Below are positions 1-8,784 of a stretch of 64,000 bases of DNA, in pieces. The notes beneath the pieces were generated by a model. That model had not been told where the DNA came from. It did not search any database and saw only the letters and a program-made list of their open reading frames with translations. This stretch comes from Betaproteobacteria bacterium (GTDB taxonomy: Bacteria > Pseudomonadota > Gammaproteobacteria > Burkholderiales > SG8-41): NCBI GenBank assembly GCA_016868035.1, contig VGID01000008.1:30216-94215 (forward strand). The letters are read 5' to 3'. The number at the start of each line of letters is the position of its first letter. The first letter of the stretch is position 1. The position numbers were made by a program, and so were the translations under genes.

Positions 1-723
1 GTTCTCGTAGAACACCTTGCGCGCGAGCCCCTCGTCGAGGCTGTCGCGCATGAGATCGATGTCCGAAGGCAGGAACGGGCGCCGTGCCCGTTGCGACGGA
101 AGATCGCTGCCGAACATCAGGCACTCCGGGTTTGCGCTCGCGAGATCGCGCAGCGCCGTCGGCACGTCGAGGTCGATCCTGCCGAAGCCCGTCGCCTTCA
201 CCTTCATGCCCTTCTCGGCAAGCACGAGCAGGGTCGGCAGGCCCGCCCGCGACAGCCCCAGGTGCGCAATGCTGACCAGCGGCAGCGCCGCGAGGGACGC
301 GCGGATGGGCGCGAGGTCGCGGGCATCAGCGTAGAGCTCGACGTGCCAGCCGGCGAGCTCGTACACGCGACGCGCGACGCGGTCGAGATCCGCGATGTCT
401 GCCGAGCCGCCGCGCACCAGGTTGAACCTCACGCCGCGCACGCCCGCCGCGTCGAGGCGCACGATCTCCTCGTCGGGCGTATCCACCGGGATCTGGATCA
501 CGCCGACGAAAGTCGGGCCAAGCTTCGTGAGCGCGTCGTGCATGAACGTGGTATCGAAGCCTTGGAACGAGCCCGACACGACGGCGCCCCCGGCGATGCC
601 GAGGCCGCGCGTGCGCTCCAGGTAATCCGCGGCGGGGAACGCGGGCGGAAAGAAGCCCTGGTTCTCCTGCACCGGGAAACGCAGGTCGATGATGTGGAAA
701 TGGCTGTCGAACAGTGAAAACAT
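1..723 (-). CDS. Amidohydrolase-family protein, C-terminus cut by window edge
   Basis: Reading the minus strand from the ATG at 721-723 gives an open frame of 241 codons that runs off the left edge, so the C-terminus is missing. The N-terminus shows the metal-binding D-x-H-x-H pattern (FDSHFHI, about residues 5-11), a later histidine in SIAHLGLS and an aspartate in MFGSDLPS, as in the amidohydrolase_2 (PF04909) group that includes 2-pyrone-4,6-dicarboxylate lactonase-like hydrolases. A role in hydrolysing a cyclic or carboxylated catabolic intermediate is inferred from the family and from the catabolic neighbours; the substrate is unknown. It is divergent from the molybdenum hydroxylase genes, with a heptamer element in the gap between them. 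Confidence 0.8.
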   Translation of the reverse strand, partial: MFSLFDSHFHIIDLRFPVQENQGFFPPAFPAADYLERTRGLGIAGGAVVSGSFQGFDTTFMHDALTKLGPTFVGVIQIPVDTPDEEIVRLDAAGVRGVRFNLVRGGSADIADLDRVARRVYELAGWHVELYADARDLAPIRASLAALPLVSIAHLGLSRAGLPTLLVLAEKGMKVKATGFGRIDLDVPTALRDLASANPECLMFGSDLPSQRARRPFLPSDIDLMRDSLDEGLARKVFYEN

Positions 724-790
724 GACGCGGCGGGCCGAACTCCTAGCATAGCAAAGTTGGCATATAATCAGCCGCACCTCTCGCGGCCGC

Positions 791-883
791 GGAAGATCGG
801 AAATAGGGAATGGGAAATCGGAAATAGCAAGCGGTCGTCCGCGAAGCGCTGCCTTTACCATTCCCCATTACCCATTTCCCACC
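791..883. repeat. Heptamer element: purine-rich array and inverted array
   Basis: Left arm 791-830 is a run of 7-bp units of the type GGAAATC/GGGAATG. Right arm 856-883 holds the inverted units (CCATTCC, CCATTAC, CCATTTC). The two arms surround a core of about 25 bp and could fold together. It fills the divergent gap between the amidohydrolase and the 2Fe-2S subunit gene. Confidence 0.75.
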
Positions 884-889
884 CTCGTC

Positions 890-1369
890 ATGCGGGTCAA
901 ATTCAAGCTCAACGGTGATCCGGTCGAGGTAAACCTCCGCAGCGGCGACCGCCTGCTCGTGGACGTGCTGCGCGAGGATCTCGAGCTCACCGGCACCAAG
1001 CACGGCTGCGGCATCGGCGCCTGCGGCACCTGCACCGTGATCATGGACGGCTATCCGATCGCTTCGTGCATGCAGCTCGCCGCGTTGTGCGAAGGCGCGG
1101 AAATCCGCACCGTCGAAGGTCTCGCGGGCGCCGCCTCGCTCCATCCGGTGCAACAGGCCTTTGTCGACAAGTCCGCGCTCCAGTGCGGCATCTGCATACC
1201 GGGGCACGTCATGGCGGCATGCGCGCTGATCGAGCGCAGCCCGGACCCGAGCGACGAGGAGATCCGCGCGAGCCTGGACAGCGTCTACTGCCGCTGCACC
1301 GGCTACGCCCGCATCGAGCAGGCGTATCGCGAGGCAATCGCCGCGGTCCGCAAGGCTAGAAACTCGTGA
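890..1369 (+). CDS. (2Fe-2S)-binding subunit of a xanthine dehydrogenase-family hydroxylase
   Basis: 159 aa, the usual length for the small CoxS/XdhC-like iron-sulfur subunit. The N-terminal plant-ferredoxin-type cluster is seen at C40, C45, C48 and C60. The second [2Fe-2S] domain has C99-x2-C102 and C134-R-C136 (YCRCTGY). The subunit should pass electrons from the molybdopterin centre to FAD. The ATG at 890 follows the heptamer element directly, with only a weak ribosome site visible. The partner subunit lies about 165 bp downstream on the same strand. Cytoplasmic location is inferred, as no signal peptide is visible. Confidence 0.93.
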   Translation: MRVKFKLNGDPVEVNLRSGDRLLVDVLREDLELTGTKHGCGIGACGTCTVIMDGYPIASCMQLAALCEGAEIRTVEGLAGAASLHPVQQAFVDKSALQCGICIPGHVMAACALIERSPDPSDEEIRASLDSVYCRCTGYARIEQAYREAIAAVRKARNS

Positions 1370-1388
1370 CGAAAGCAAGAAAAGATCG

Positions 1389-1424
1389 GCCGCCGATGAA
1401 CGCCGATTCGCGCCGATGAAAATC
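1389..1424. repeat. Short direct repeat of about 11 bp (CGCCGATGAAC type)
   Basis: Units resembling GCCGATGAAC recur at an 11-12 bp period. A related inverted stretch is at 20790-20815. This is a different period from the heptamer arrays. Confidence 0.5.
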
Positions 1425-1493
1425 AACAACGCGCCTCAGGCGGTACCGAATTCACAGAAAGAATCGAACCGCTGTTTGGTGTGGGGTTTGCGT

Positions 1494-1522
1494 TCTCCGT
1501 GTTCTCTGTGCTCTCTGTGGCA
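1494..1522. repeat. Nonamer repeat (TTCTCTGTG type) before the molybdopterin subunit
   Basis: Three 9-bp units of the form GTTCTCTGT/GCTCTCTGT follow each other immediately upstream of the preferred ATG at 1535. If translation began at 1481 they would be coding, giving a repetitive FSVFSVLSV stretch, which argues for the later start. Confidence 0.5.
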
Positions 1523-1534
1523 GATACCGACCCG

Positions 1535-4500
1535 ATGAACCCGCGCGATCCGAAGCTCTCGGCGGCCGGCCTGCTCGTCGTCGGCAAGGACGTTCCGCGC
1601 ACCGACGCGATTCCCAAGGTGACCGGCGCGGCGCAGTACGTGGCCGACCTGCGCCTGCCGCGGATGCTCCATGCGGCAGTGCTGCGCAGCCCCCACCCTC
1701 ATGCGCGCATCGTCTCGATCGACACCCGCGCCGCGGAAGCGATGCCGGGCGTGAAGGCCGTCGTGACCGGCGCCGACACCGCGCGGCGCAAGTGGGGCGC
1801 CTTCCGGCCCGACCTCTATCCGCTCGCGATCGAGAAGGTGCGTTACGTGGGCGACGAGGTCGCAGCGGTTGCAGCCGTGGACCCGGAAACCGCGCGAGCG
1901 GCCGTGGACAAGATCGTTGTCGAGTACCAGGTGCTGCCGGCGGCGCTCTCGCTTGATCAGGCCCTCGCGCCCGGCGCACCGCTGGTGCATGAGGATGCGC
2001 CGGGCAATGTCGCGCATCACTTCAACTTCGAGCGCGGCGACGTGGATGCCGGCTTCAAGGCAAGCGACGTGGTCGTCGAGGGGACGTGGGAGAGCGCGCG
2101 CCAGTGGCACACGGCGCTCGAAACCATCGGCTGCGTCGCGCAATGGACGAACGGGCGCGTCACCATGTGGTGCAACACCCAGACGGCCTATCTCGCGCGC
2201 GGCCGCTACGCGACCGCGCTCGGGCTGCCCGAGAGCCGGGTGCGCGTGATCCAGACCGAGGTCGGCGGCGGTTTCGGCGGCAAATCCGGCGACGACAACG
2301 CCTCGGTCATCTGCGCGATCCTCGCGCGGAAGAGCGGGCGCCCGGTCAGGCTCATCCACACGCGCGAGGAGGAATTCATCGCGAGCCATCCGCGCATGCC
2401 GATGCGCTACTGGGTGCGCCTCGGATTCTCGCGCGAAGGGCTGGTGCGGGCGAAAGAGATCAAGATGTGGGCCGACAACGGCGCCTACACCGGCAAGTCG
2501 CAGGCGATCCTCGGCGCCGCAACCGTGCGCCACGACGCGCTCTACAAGTACCCGGTGGTGCGCGCGGACTCGACGCTCGTCTACACCAATCTGGTTCCGA
2601 CCGGCGCATTTCGCGGCTTCGGCAACCCGTCTGCGGACTGGGCGGTGGAGCAGGCGTGGGACCTCGCCGCCGAGAAGCTCGGCATCGACGTGCTCGATCT
2701 GCTGCGCATGAACGCGGTCGAGCCGGGCGGCGTCTCCCCGCACAATCACAAGATCACGAGCTGCGAGTTGAAGCAGTGCATCGACAAGGCAGCCGGCCTG
2801 ATCCGCTGGCGCGAGAAGCGCCGGGAGAGAAAGCCCGGTCGCGGACTCGGCATGGGCTGCAGCATCCACGTCAACGGCCGGCGCAGCTTCGGCGACTGGG
2901 ACGGAAGCTCGGCGATCGTGCGCGTGAACGAGGACGGGCGCGCTACGATCATCACCGGGGAAGGCGAGATCGGCCAGGGCAACCTCACGGTGCTGCGCCA
3001 GATCGCAGCCGAGGAGCTGGGGTTTCCGTACGAGGACGTGGACATCACGCGACCCGACACCGACGTGCAGCCCCACGCGCTCGGCGCGCTCGCGAGCCGG
3101 CTTACCTACATCGCGGGCAACGCGGTAAAGCGCGCCGCAGCGGCGGCTGCGACTCAGCTGCTGGAGGCGGCGGCAAGGCAGTTCGGGCGTCCGGCGTCGG
3201 AGCTGGCGATCATCCACGGCCAGATCGGCCCGCGCCGCGGCTCGGAAACCGAGTTCAAGCCGGTCGCGCAGGTGGTGCGCGCCGACATCTATCAGCGTGA
3301 CGGCCAGCCGATCGTCGGCGTGGGAGCCTTTGACAATCCCTCGGATTTTCCCGACCACAGCCGCTACGGCAACGAGTCGGGCGCGTACAACTTCGTGGCG
3401 CAGGCGGCCGAGGTGGACGTGGACCGTTCGACCGGCCAGGTCTCGCTGCTCGAGATCGCCTCGGTGGTGGACTGCGGTACGGTGATCCACCCCGCGGCCG
3501 CCGAAGGTCAGGTGCAGGGCGCGGTGACCCAGGGCATCGGGCTCGCCATGTACGAGTACTTCGACTGGTACAACGGCGTGCCGACGGATCCGCAGCTCAA
3601 GGACTACCCGATTCCGGGGGCGGCGATGATGCCCAAGCTTCATGTCGCGTTTGCCGACTCCTACGAGCCGAGCGGCCCGTACGGCGCGAAGGGGCTGGGC
3701 GAGATCGGGCTCGACGCAGTGCCGGCGGCGATCGCCAACGCGATCGCGGATGCGGTCGGCGTGCGCATCCACGAGCTGCCGATCACCGCGGAAAAGATCC
3801 ATCGCGCATTGCATCCCGGGCTCTACGCGGCCGAGAAGCCGGTGCCGCCGGCAGCGCCCAAGGGTGGTTTCTGGAGCCGGTTCAGCACCGGGAGGCCTTC
3901 GGGTGCGCGGCCTGCCCCTGCCGAACTGGTGTTCGCGACAAGCGTCGAGGAAGCAGTGAGCCTGCTCGCGGCCGGCGACACCGCGCTCGTCGCAGGCGGC
4001 ATGTCGCATGCGCTGCGGCGCGAGCGCACCGGCTACGCACAGGCGAAGCGCCTGGTCTCGATCCAGCGCATTCCCGAGCTCAACGAGTTCACCATGGACG
4101 CCCGCGGAACCCTGCGCGCGGGCGCGGCGGTGCGCCAGCAGGCGTTCTACGAGAACGAGCGCGTGAAAAAGAGCTGGCGGGCGATCGACGACGCGATGGA
4201 GGCGGTGGGACACACGCGGATCCGCCGCATGCTCACCGTCGGCGGCAGCGTGGGGCCGTTGATCGGCGGCTTCGACTTGCCGCTCGCCGCCCTCGCCCTC
4301 AACGCGCGCGTGACGGTCGCCGGGCCGAAGGGGCGGCGGACCACGACGCTCGAGCAGCTGTTCCAGGCGCGGCTCTCGAAGGACGAGATGGTCGTCGCCA
4401 TCGAGGTCGACCCCTTGCCGCCACGCAGCGGATCGAGCTTCTACAAGTACATGCCGCGCGGCCTGGAGATCCCGGTGGTGAACACCGCGGCGCGGGTGAC

Positions 4501-4768
4501 ACTGAACGCCGACGGCACCTGCGCGGCCGCGCGCGTCGCGGTAGGCGCGGTAAGCTGGAAGCCCATCCTCCTCGATCTGCGGGAGCTCGGCGGCAAGCGG
4601 CTGGGCGAGGACATGCTGCGCGCAACGGTGCAGAATGTACGCACGCTCGCCGAGCCCATGGCCGATGTGCGAGGATCCGTGGCGTACAAGCGCGAGATGG
4701 CGGTCGAGTTCGCGTACCGCGCGCTCGATACGGCTTGGCGGCGCGCTGCCAGGCCGGGAAATGCGTGA
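1535..4768 (+). CDS. Fused molybdopterin-binding and FAD-binding subunit of a molybdenum hydroxylase
   Basis: 1077 aa from the ATG at 1535; the frame is open from 1481, but those codons are a nonamer repeat. Residues about 20-770 match the aldehyde oxidase/xanthine dehydrogenase molybdopterin chain: EVGGGFGGKSG near residue 243, GAFRGFGNPS near 355, and GAKGLGEIGLD near 717 with the expected catalytic glutamate. Residues about 796-1070 match the FAD-binding CoxM-type chain (VAGGMSHAL, then LTVGGSVG near 900). FAD and molybdopterin chains are normally separate, or fused in the order FeS-FAD-Mo, so this Mo-FAD order is unusual. With the separate 2Fe-2S protein upstream it should hydroxylate a carbon next to a heteroatom or carbonyl. 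No CO-dehydrogenase-type AYRCSFR loop is seen. The substrate is unknown. Confidence 0.9.
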   Translation: MNPRDPKLSAAGLLVVGKDVPRTDAIPKVTGAAQYVADLRLPRMLHAAVLRSPHPHARIVSIDTRAAEAMPGVKAVVTGADTARRKWGAFRPDLYPLAIEKVRYVGDEVAAVAAVDPETARAAVDKIVVEYQVLPAALSLDQALAPGAPLVHEDAPGNVAHHFNFERGDVDAGFKASDVVVEGTWESARQWHTALETIGCVAQWTNGRVTMWCNTQTAYLARGRYATALGLPESRVRVIQTEVGGGFGGKSGDDNASVICAILARKSGRPVRLIHTREEEFIASHPRMPMRYWVRLGFSREGLVRAKEIKMWADNGAYTGKSQAILGAATVRHDALYKYPVVRADSTLVYTNLVPTGAFRGFGNPSADWAVEQAWDLAAEKLGIDVLDLLRMNAVEPGGVSPHNHKITSCELKQCIDKAAGLIRWREKRRERKPGRGLGMGCSIHVNGRRSFGDWDGSSAIVRVNEDGRATIITGEGEIGQGNLTVLRQIAAEELGFPYEDVDITRPDTDVQPHALGALASRLTYIAGNAVKRAAAAAATQLLEAAARQFGRPASELAIIHGQIGPRRGSETEFKPVAQVVRADIYQRDGQPIVGVGAFDNPSDFPDHSRYGNESGAYNFVAQAAEVDVDRSTGQVSLLEIASVVDCGTVIHPAAAEGQVQGAVTQGIGLAMYEYFDWYNGVPTDPQLKDYPIPGAAMMPKLHVAFADSYEPSGPYGAKGLGEIGLDAVPAAIANAIADAVGVRIHELPITAEKIHRALHPGLYAAEKPVPPAAPKGGFWSRFSTGRPSGARPAPAELVFATSVEEAVSLLAAGDTALVAGGMSHALRRERTGYAQAKRLVSIQRIPELNEFTMDARGTLRAGAAVRQQAFYENERVKKSWRAIDDAMEAVGHTRIRRMLTVGGSVGPLIGGFDLPLAALALNARVTVAGPKGRRTTTLEQLFQARLSKDEMVVAIEVDPLPPRSGSSFYKYMPRGLEIPVVNTAARVTLNADGTCAAARVAVGAVSWKPILLDLRELGGKRLGEDMLRATVQNVRTLAEPMADVRGSVAYKREMAVEFAYRALDTAWRRAARPGNA

Positions 4769-4842
4769 CTGGCGAAGCGTGACTGACGGCGCGTGACGGG
4801 TCCTTCGATGCGCCCCTTTAACCAGAAAGCGAGGAGAGAAGC

Positions 4843-5823
4843 GTGAAACCGATCCGTTGTTTTCTGAAGCATGCATGTGGCAGCGTCGCGTTGCTCGCGG
4901 TGGCGGGCGGCTACGCGGCTGCGCAAGGCTACCCCACCGGCCCGGTCCGCATCGTCGTGCCCTTTCCTGCGGGCGGCGGAGTGGACGCGATGGGCCGCAT
5001 TCTCGGCCACAAGCTCACCGAAACCCTCGGCAAGCAGGTGATTGTCGACAACCGGGCCGGCGCGAACGGCATGATCGGGAGCGAGGCCGTCGCCAAGTCG
5101 CCCAAGGACGGCTACACGTTGCTTGTGAACGGCGCGAATTTCGTCACCACCCCGAGCCTCTACAGCAAGGTCACTTACGACCCGATCAGGGACTTCGATC
5201 CGGTGAGCCTCGCCGCGCTTGCGCCCAACGTGCTGGTCGTCCACTCCTCGCTGCCCGCGAAGACCGTGCCGCAGCTGATCGCGCTGGCGAAGGCGCACCC
5301 GGGTGAAGTGCATTACGCCTCTTCCGCGAGCGGCAGCACGCCGCACCTCGCCGCAGAGCTGTTCAAGACCATGACCAGAACCAACCTGCTGCACGTTCCA
5401 TACCGCGGCACGGGCCCCGCCATCGCCGCGCTGCTCTCCGGCGAGGTCAGCGTGATGTTCATGGCAGCGCTGCCCGCCGTGCCGCATATCAAGTCCGGAC
5501 GACTCCGGGCGCTTGCGGTGACCAGCGCGCAACGCCTCCCCGCCCTGCCGGAGCTGCCGACGGTCGCGGAATCGGGGCTCAAGGGCTACGAATCGAGCCA
5601 GTGGTACGGGGTGCTTTCCCCCGCCGGAACGCCGGAAAATATTCTGGCTCTTCTCAATTCGCACGTGGCAAAGATCATGCAAAGCGCCGAAATGAAGCAG
5701 CGCATGACCGATAACGGCAGCGTCTCCGTGGGCAGTACGCGCGAGGCGTTCGCCGCGCATCTCACTACGGAATTCTCCAAGTGGGCCAAGGTCATCAAGG
5801 ACTCCGGTGCCAAGGTCGATTAG
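4843..5823 (+). CDS. Bug family (TctC-like) tripartite tricarboxylate transporter binding protein
   Basis: 326 aa, starting at GTG 4843 with GAGGAGAG seven bases upstream. There is a cleavable signal peptide (about residues 1-27, ending in GYAAAQG). The body shows the Bug family pattern: YPTGPVRIVVPFPAGGGVD, then VDNRAGANG, IKSGRLRALAVTS and a C-terminal LPTVAESGLKGYE. These periplasmic proteins capture organic acids for TctAB transporters or for sensing. No tctA or tctB is in the window, so it may be an orphan. It lies between the molybdenum hydroxylase and a ThDP enzyme on one strand, which suggests uptake of that pathway's substrate. Confidence 0.93.
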   Translation: MKPIRCFLKHACGSVALLAVAGGYAAAQGYPTGPVRIVVPFPAGGGVDAMGRILGHKLTETLGKQVIVDNRAGANGMIGSEAVAKSPKDGYTLLVNGANFVTTPSLYSKVTYDPIRDFDPVSLAALAPNVLVVHSSLPAKTVPQLIALAKAHPGEVHYASSASGSTPHLAAELFKTMTRTNLLHVPYRGTGPAIAALLSGEVSVMFMAALPAVPHIKSGRLRALAVTSAQRLPALPELPTVAESGLKGYESSQWYGVLSPAGTPENILALLNSHVAKIMQSAEMKQRMTDNGSVSVGSTREAFAAHLTTEFSKWAKVIKDSGAKVD

Positions 5824-5830
5824 GATCGGC

Positions 5831-5857
5831 GACGACTGACGGCTGACGAGTGACGAG
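5831..5857. repeat. Short heptamer array (GACTGAC/GAGTGAC) abutting a ribosome site
   Basis: Four loosely matching 7-bp units run directly into GAGGAAG, the likely ribosome site for the ATG at 5866. This is a single-armed example of the heptamer family. Confidence 0.6.
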
Positions 5858-5865
5858 GAAGAACA

Positions 5866-7623
5866 ATGAACGACAAGCAGCATCCCGCCCGTCCGATCGT
5901 CCACGACGCCCCGGTTCCCGCCCGCGAGAGCGAGGAGCACTGGGGCAGCGATGCGGTCGCCGCGGTGCTGCGCAGCCTCGACATCCCCTACATCGCCCTC
6001 AATCCGGGAGCGAGCTACCGGGGACTCCACGACAGCATCGTGAACTTCCTCGGCAACCGCGCGCCGCAGATGCTGCTCTCGCTGCACGACGAGAACGCGG
6101 TGGCGATCGCGCACGGGTACTGGAAAGCATCCGGCCGCATGATGGCGGCGGCGCTGCATTCCAATGTCGGCCTGATGCACGCCACGATGCAGATCTTCAA
6201 CGCGTGGTGCGACCGCGCCCCGGTGCTGGTCATGGGGGCGACCGGCCCGTGGGATGCGACGCAACGCCGCCCCTGGATCGACTGGATCCACACCTGCTCG
6301 GACCAGGGCGGGCTCGTGCGCAATTACACCAAGTGGGACAATCAGCCCGGATCGGTCGCGGCGGCCGTCGAGGCGGTGCTGCGCGCGGCGCAGATCGCGC
6401 AAACGGCGCCGCGCGGGCCGGTGTACGTGAACCTCGACGCCTCGCTTCAGGAAGAGAAGATCGGGCCACTGCCGCCGCTGCCGGAGGTCGCGCGCTATGC
6501 GCCGCCGGATCCGGTGCGCCCGGGGCCGGAAAACGTCGCGGAGGCGGCACGCCTGCTCTCCCGCGCGCGCAATCCCGTGATCCTCGCCGGGCGCTGCTCG
6601 CGCAGCCTGGAGCACTGGAAGGCGCGCGTGGCCCTCGCAGAGAAGCTCAACGCGCGGGTGTTCACGCACATGAAGCTCGGCGCCGCGTTCCCGACCGACC
6701 ACCGCCTGCATGCGGCTCCGCCGGCGACGCGCCTGACGCCCGCAGGCCGGAAGATCATCGCCGAAGCCGACGTCATCCTCTCGCTCGACTGGCTCGATCT
6801 CGCGGGCACGCTCAAGCAGGTCTTCGGTGCGAGCCCCATCACAGCCAAAGTGATCCAGGTCTCCTGCGACGCGCACAGCCACCGCGGCTGGAGCATGGAT
6901 TACCAGGGACTTCCGCCGGTGGATGTTTATCTCATGTGCGAGCCGGACGCCGCGACGCCGCTGCTGCTGGAAGCCGCCAAGGCCCGCCCCGCCGACGTTC
7001 CGCTTGCGCAGGCCGTGAAAAAGCCGGAGGCCACCGGCGACGCACCGACTCTGGCAAGCCTCGCCGATGCGCTCAATGCCGCAATCCGCGGGAGCGAGGT
7101 CTGCTTCACGCGCTTCCCGCTCGGCTGGAACGGGGCGTACGCGCACTTCCGGCATCCGCTCGACTACATCGGTAACGACGGCGGCGCCGGGCTCGGCTCG
7201 GGGATGGGCATGACCGTGGGCGCCGCGCTCGCGCTCAAGGACAGCGGGCGCATCCCGATCGCGCTGCTCGGCGACGGCGACTTCCTGCAGGGCAACACGG
7301 TGACGTGGACAGCGGCCCACTACCGTATCCCGTGCCTCGTGATCGTGTGCAACAATCGCTCGTTCTTCAACGACGAGATGCACCAGGGGCGCGTCGCGGC
7401 CACGCGCGGGCGCCCCGAGGAAAACCGCTGGATCGGCCAGCGCGTCGCCGAGCCCGACATCGACATCGCGGCCATGGCACGCTCGCAGGGCGCCGCCGGG
7501 ATCGGGCCGGTCACGCGCGCGGCGGATGTCCAGTCCGCGATCGAGCAGGGCATCGCCACCGTGCGCGCGGGCGGCCCGTGCGTGATCGACGTGCGCGTGG
7601 CACCGGGTTACGACGCCGAGTGA
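5866..7623 (+). CDS. Thiamine diphosphate-dependent enzyme (acetolactate synthase/benzoylformate decarboxylase type)
   Basis: 585 aa with the three-domain layout of the ThDP decarboxylase/synthase superfamily. The N-terminal Pyr domain has LHDENAVAIAHGYWK, where the glutamate activates the cofactor. The middle domain is TPP_enzyme_M-like (residues about 205-330). The C-terminal PP domain carries the ThDP/Mg motif beginning GDGD and ending CNN about 29 residues later. It probably decarboxylates or ligates a 2-keto acid, or acts on an acyl-CoA (oxalyl-CoA decarboxylase-like); the family cannot be resolved by eye. It is flanked at short distance by two Bug binding proteins, consistent with one operon for uptake and breakdown of an organic acid. 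Confidence 0.88.
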   Translation: MNDKQHPARPIVHDAPVPARESEEHWGSDAVAAVLRSLDIPYIALNPGASYRGLHDSIVNFLGNRAPQMLLSLHDENAVAIAHGYWKASGRMMAAALHSNVGLMHATMQIFNAWCDRAPVLVMGATGPWDATQRRPWIDWIHTCSDQGGLVRNYTKWDNQPGSVAAAVEAVLRAAQIAQTAPRGPVYVNLDASLQEEKIGPLPPLPEVARYAPPDPVRPGPENVAEAARLLSRARNPVILAGRCSRSLEHWKARVALAEKLNARVFTHMKLGAAFPTDHRLHAAPPATRLTPAGRKIIAEADVILSLDWLDLAGTLKQVFGASPITAKVIQVSCDAHSHRGWSMDYQGLPPVDVYLMCEPDAATPLLLEAAKARPADVPLAQAVKKPEATGDAPTLASLADALNAAIRGSEVCFTRFPLGWNGAYAHFRHPLDYIGNDGGAGLGSGMGMTVGAALALKDSGRIPIALLGDGDFLQGNTVTWTAAHYRIPCLVIVCNNRSFFNDEMHQGRVAATRGRPEENRWIGQRVAEPDIDIAAMARSQGAAGIGPVTRAADVQSAIEQGIATVRAGGPCVIDVRVAPGYDAE

Positions 7624-7671
7624 GGCGAGCCCCGGGACGGGCCAGGCAGTGAAAAATCGAGGAGGATTGCC

Positions 7672-8649
7672 ATGAGCTACGCCGGACGGCAGATCATTGC
7701 CGCTGCGCTGATGGCCGCGCTGCTGCCGCCGGCCGGCGCCGCGGACGCGCAGAGCTTTCCGAGCAGGCCGATCCGGGTGATCGTGCCGCAGAGCGCCGGC
7801 GGCTCGACCGATTTCGTGGCGCGCGCCGTCGCGCAGCGGCTCGACGACGCGCTCAAGCAGCCGGTCGTCGTGGACAACCGCCCGGGCGCGGGCAGCCTGA
7901 ACGGTACCGAGATCGTGGCGAAGGCAACACCAGATGGACACTCGCTGCTGGTCGTCGCGGCTTCCTTCACCATCAATCCGAGCATACGGAAGAACCTGCC
8001 CTTCGACCCGGTGCGCGACTTTTCCCCGGTATCGCAGCTCGTGACTCTGCCCCACATCCTGGTGGTGCATCCCTCGGTTCCGGTCAAGTCGGTGCAGGAA
8101 TTGATCGCGCTCGCGAAGGCGAAGCCGGGGAGTCTCAACTACGGCACGAGCGGCGTGGCCACCAGCACGCACATGGCCGCGGAGCTGTTCTTACACCTGA
8201 CCGGAACCCAGATGGTGAACATTCCGTACAAGGGAGGGGCGCCCGGCGTGGCGGCCTTGCTCGGGGGACAGGTGCAGCTCTACTTCGCGACCATTTCGAC
8301 CGCGATGCCGCACATCAAGTCCGGAAAGCTCCGCGCGCTGGCGGTAACGGGCTCCGCGCGAACGGCGGCGGCGCCGGAGTATCCGACGATCGCGGAAGCC
8401 GGCGTGCCCGGCTACGCGCACACCTCGTGGGTTGGAATGCTCGCGCCGGCGAAGACGCCGAAGCCTGTCATCGCCAAGCTCAATGCGGAGGTCTTCAAGA
8501 TCGTTAACTTGCCGGAGGTGAAGGCGCTGATGCTGCGCGACGGGCTCGAATCGGTCGGCGACAAGCCCGAGGAATTTGCCGCGCTGATCAGGTCCGACAT
8601 CGCCAAGTGGGCGAAGGTGGTGAAGGTCGCGGGGATCGAGCCGCAGTAA
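7672..8649 (+). CDS. Bug family (TctC-like) binding protein
   Basis: 325 aa with ribosome site GAGGAGG eight bases before the ATG. The signal peptide covers roughly residues 1-26 (ending AGAADAQS). Family motifs are IRVIVPQSAGGSTDFVAR, VVDNRPGAGS, IKSGKLRALAVTGS and YPTIAEAGVPGY. Periplasmic organic-acid capture is inferred from the family. It is clearly a different paralogue from the one at 4843, since their sequences diverge outside the motifs. It closes the run with the ThDP enzyme, and its stop codon is followed within two bases by the longest heptamer array in the window. Confidence 0.93.
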   Translation: MSYAGRQIIAAALMAALLPPAGAADAQSFPSRPIRVIVPQSAGGSTDFVARAVAQRLDDALKQPVVVDNRPGAGSLNGTEIVAKATPDGHSLLVVAASFTINPSIRKNLPFDPVRDFSPVSQLVTLPHILVVHPSVPVKSVQELIALAKAKPGSLNYGTSGVATSTHMAAELFLHLTGTQMVNIPYKGGAPGVAALLGGQVQLYFATISTAMPHIKSGKLRALAVTGSARTAAAPEYPTIAEAGVPGYAHTSWVGMLAPAKTPKPVIAKLNAEVFKIVNLPEVKALMLRDGLESVGDKPEEFAALIRSDIAKWAKVVKVAGIEPQ

Positions 8650-8650
8650 C

Positions 8651-8784
8651 GCGGTAAGCGGTAAGCGGTAAGCGGTAAGCGGTAAGCGGTAAGCGGTAAG
8701 CGGTAAGCGGTAAGCGGTAAGCGGTAAGCGGTAAGCGGTAAGCTTGGACGTGCTTTTTACCGGAAGTTCCCGCTCACTGCTTAT
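8651..8784. repeat. Heptamer element with 13 perfect GCGGTAA copies
   Basis: Positions 8651-8741 are exactly 13 uninterrupted copies of GCGGTAA. A core follows, then an inverted degenerate arm (8757-8784, TTACCGG to CTGCTTA). The core contains the complement of GCAGTGAGCGGGAACTTCCG, which recurs at 49393-49412 next to a TTACCGC array. The array lies between the convergent Bug and UbiD genes. It is expected to vary in copy number. Confidence 0.95.

Noticed and set aside
1436..4876. 1146-codon open frame on the minus strand
   Set aside because: It lies wholly antisense to the molybdopterin-FAD gene, with arginine/histidine-rich low-similarity sequence; a GC-rich shadow.
4441..8172. 1243-codon minus-strand open frame
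   Set aside because: Antisense to two Bug genes and the ThDP enzyme; no recognisable domain.
8651..8741. CRISPR array
   Set aside because: Units are 7 bp with no spacers; no cas genes in the window.
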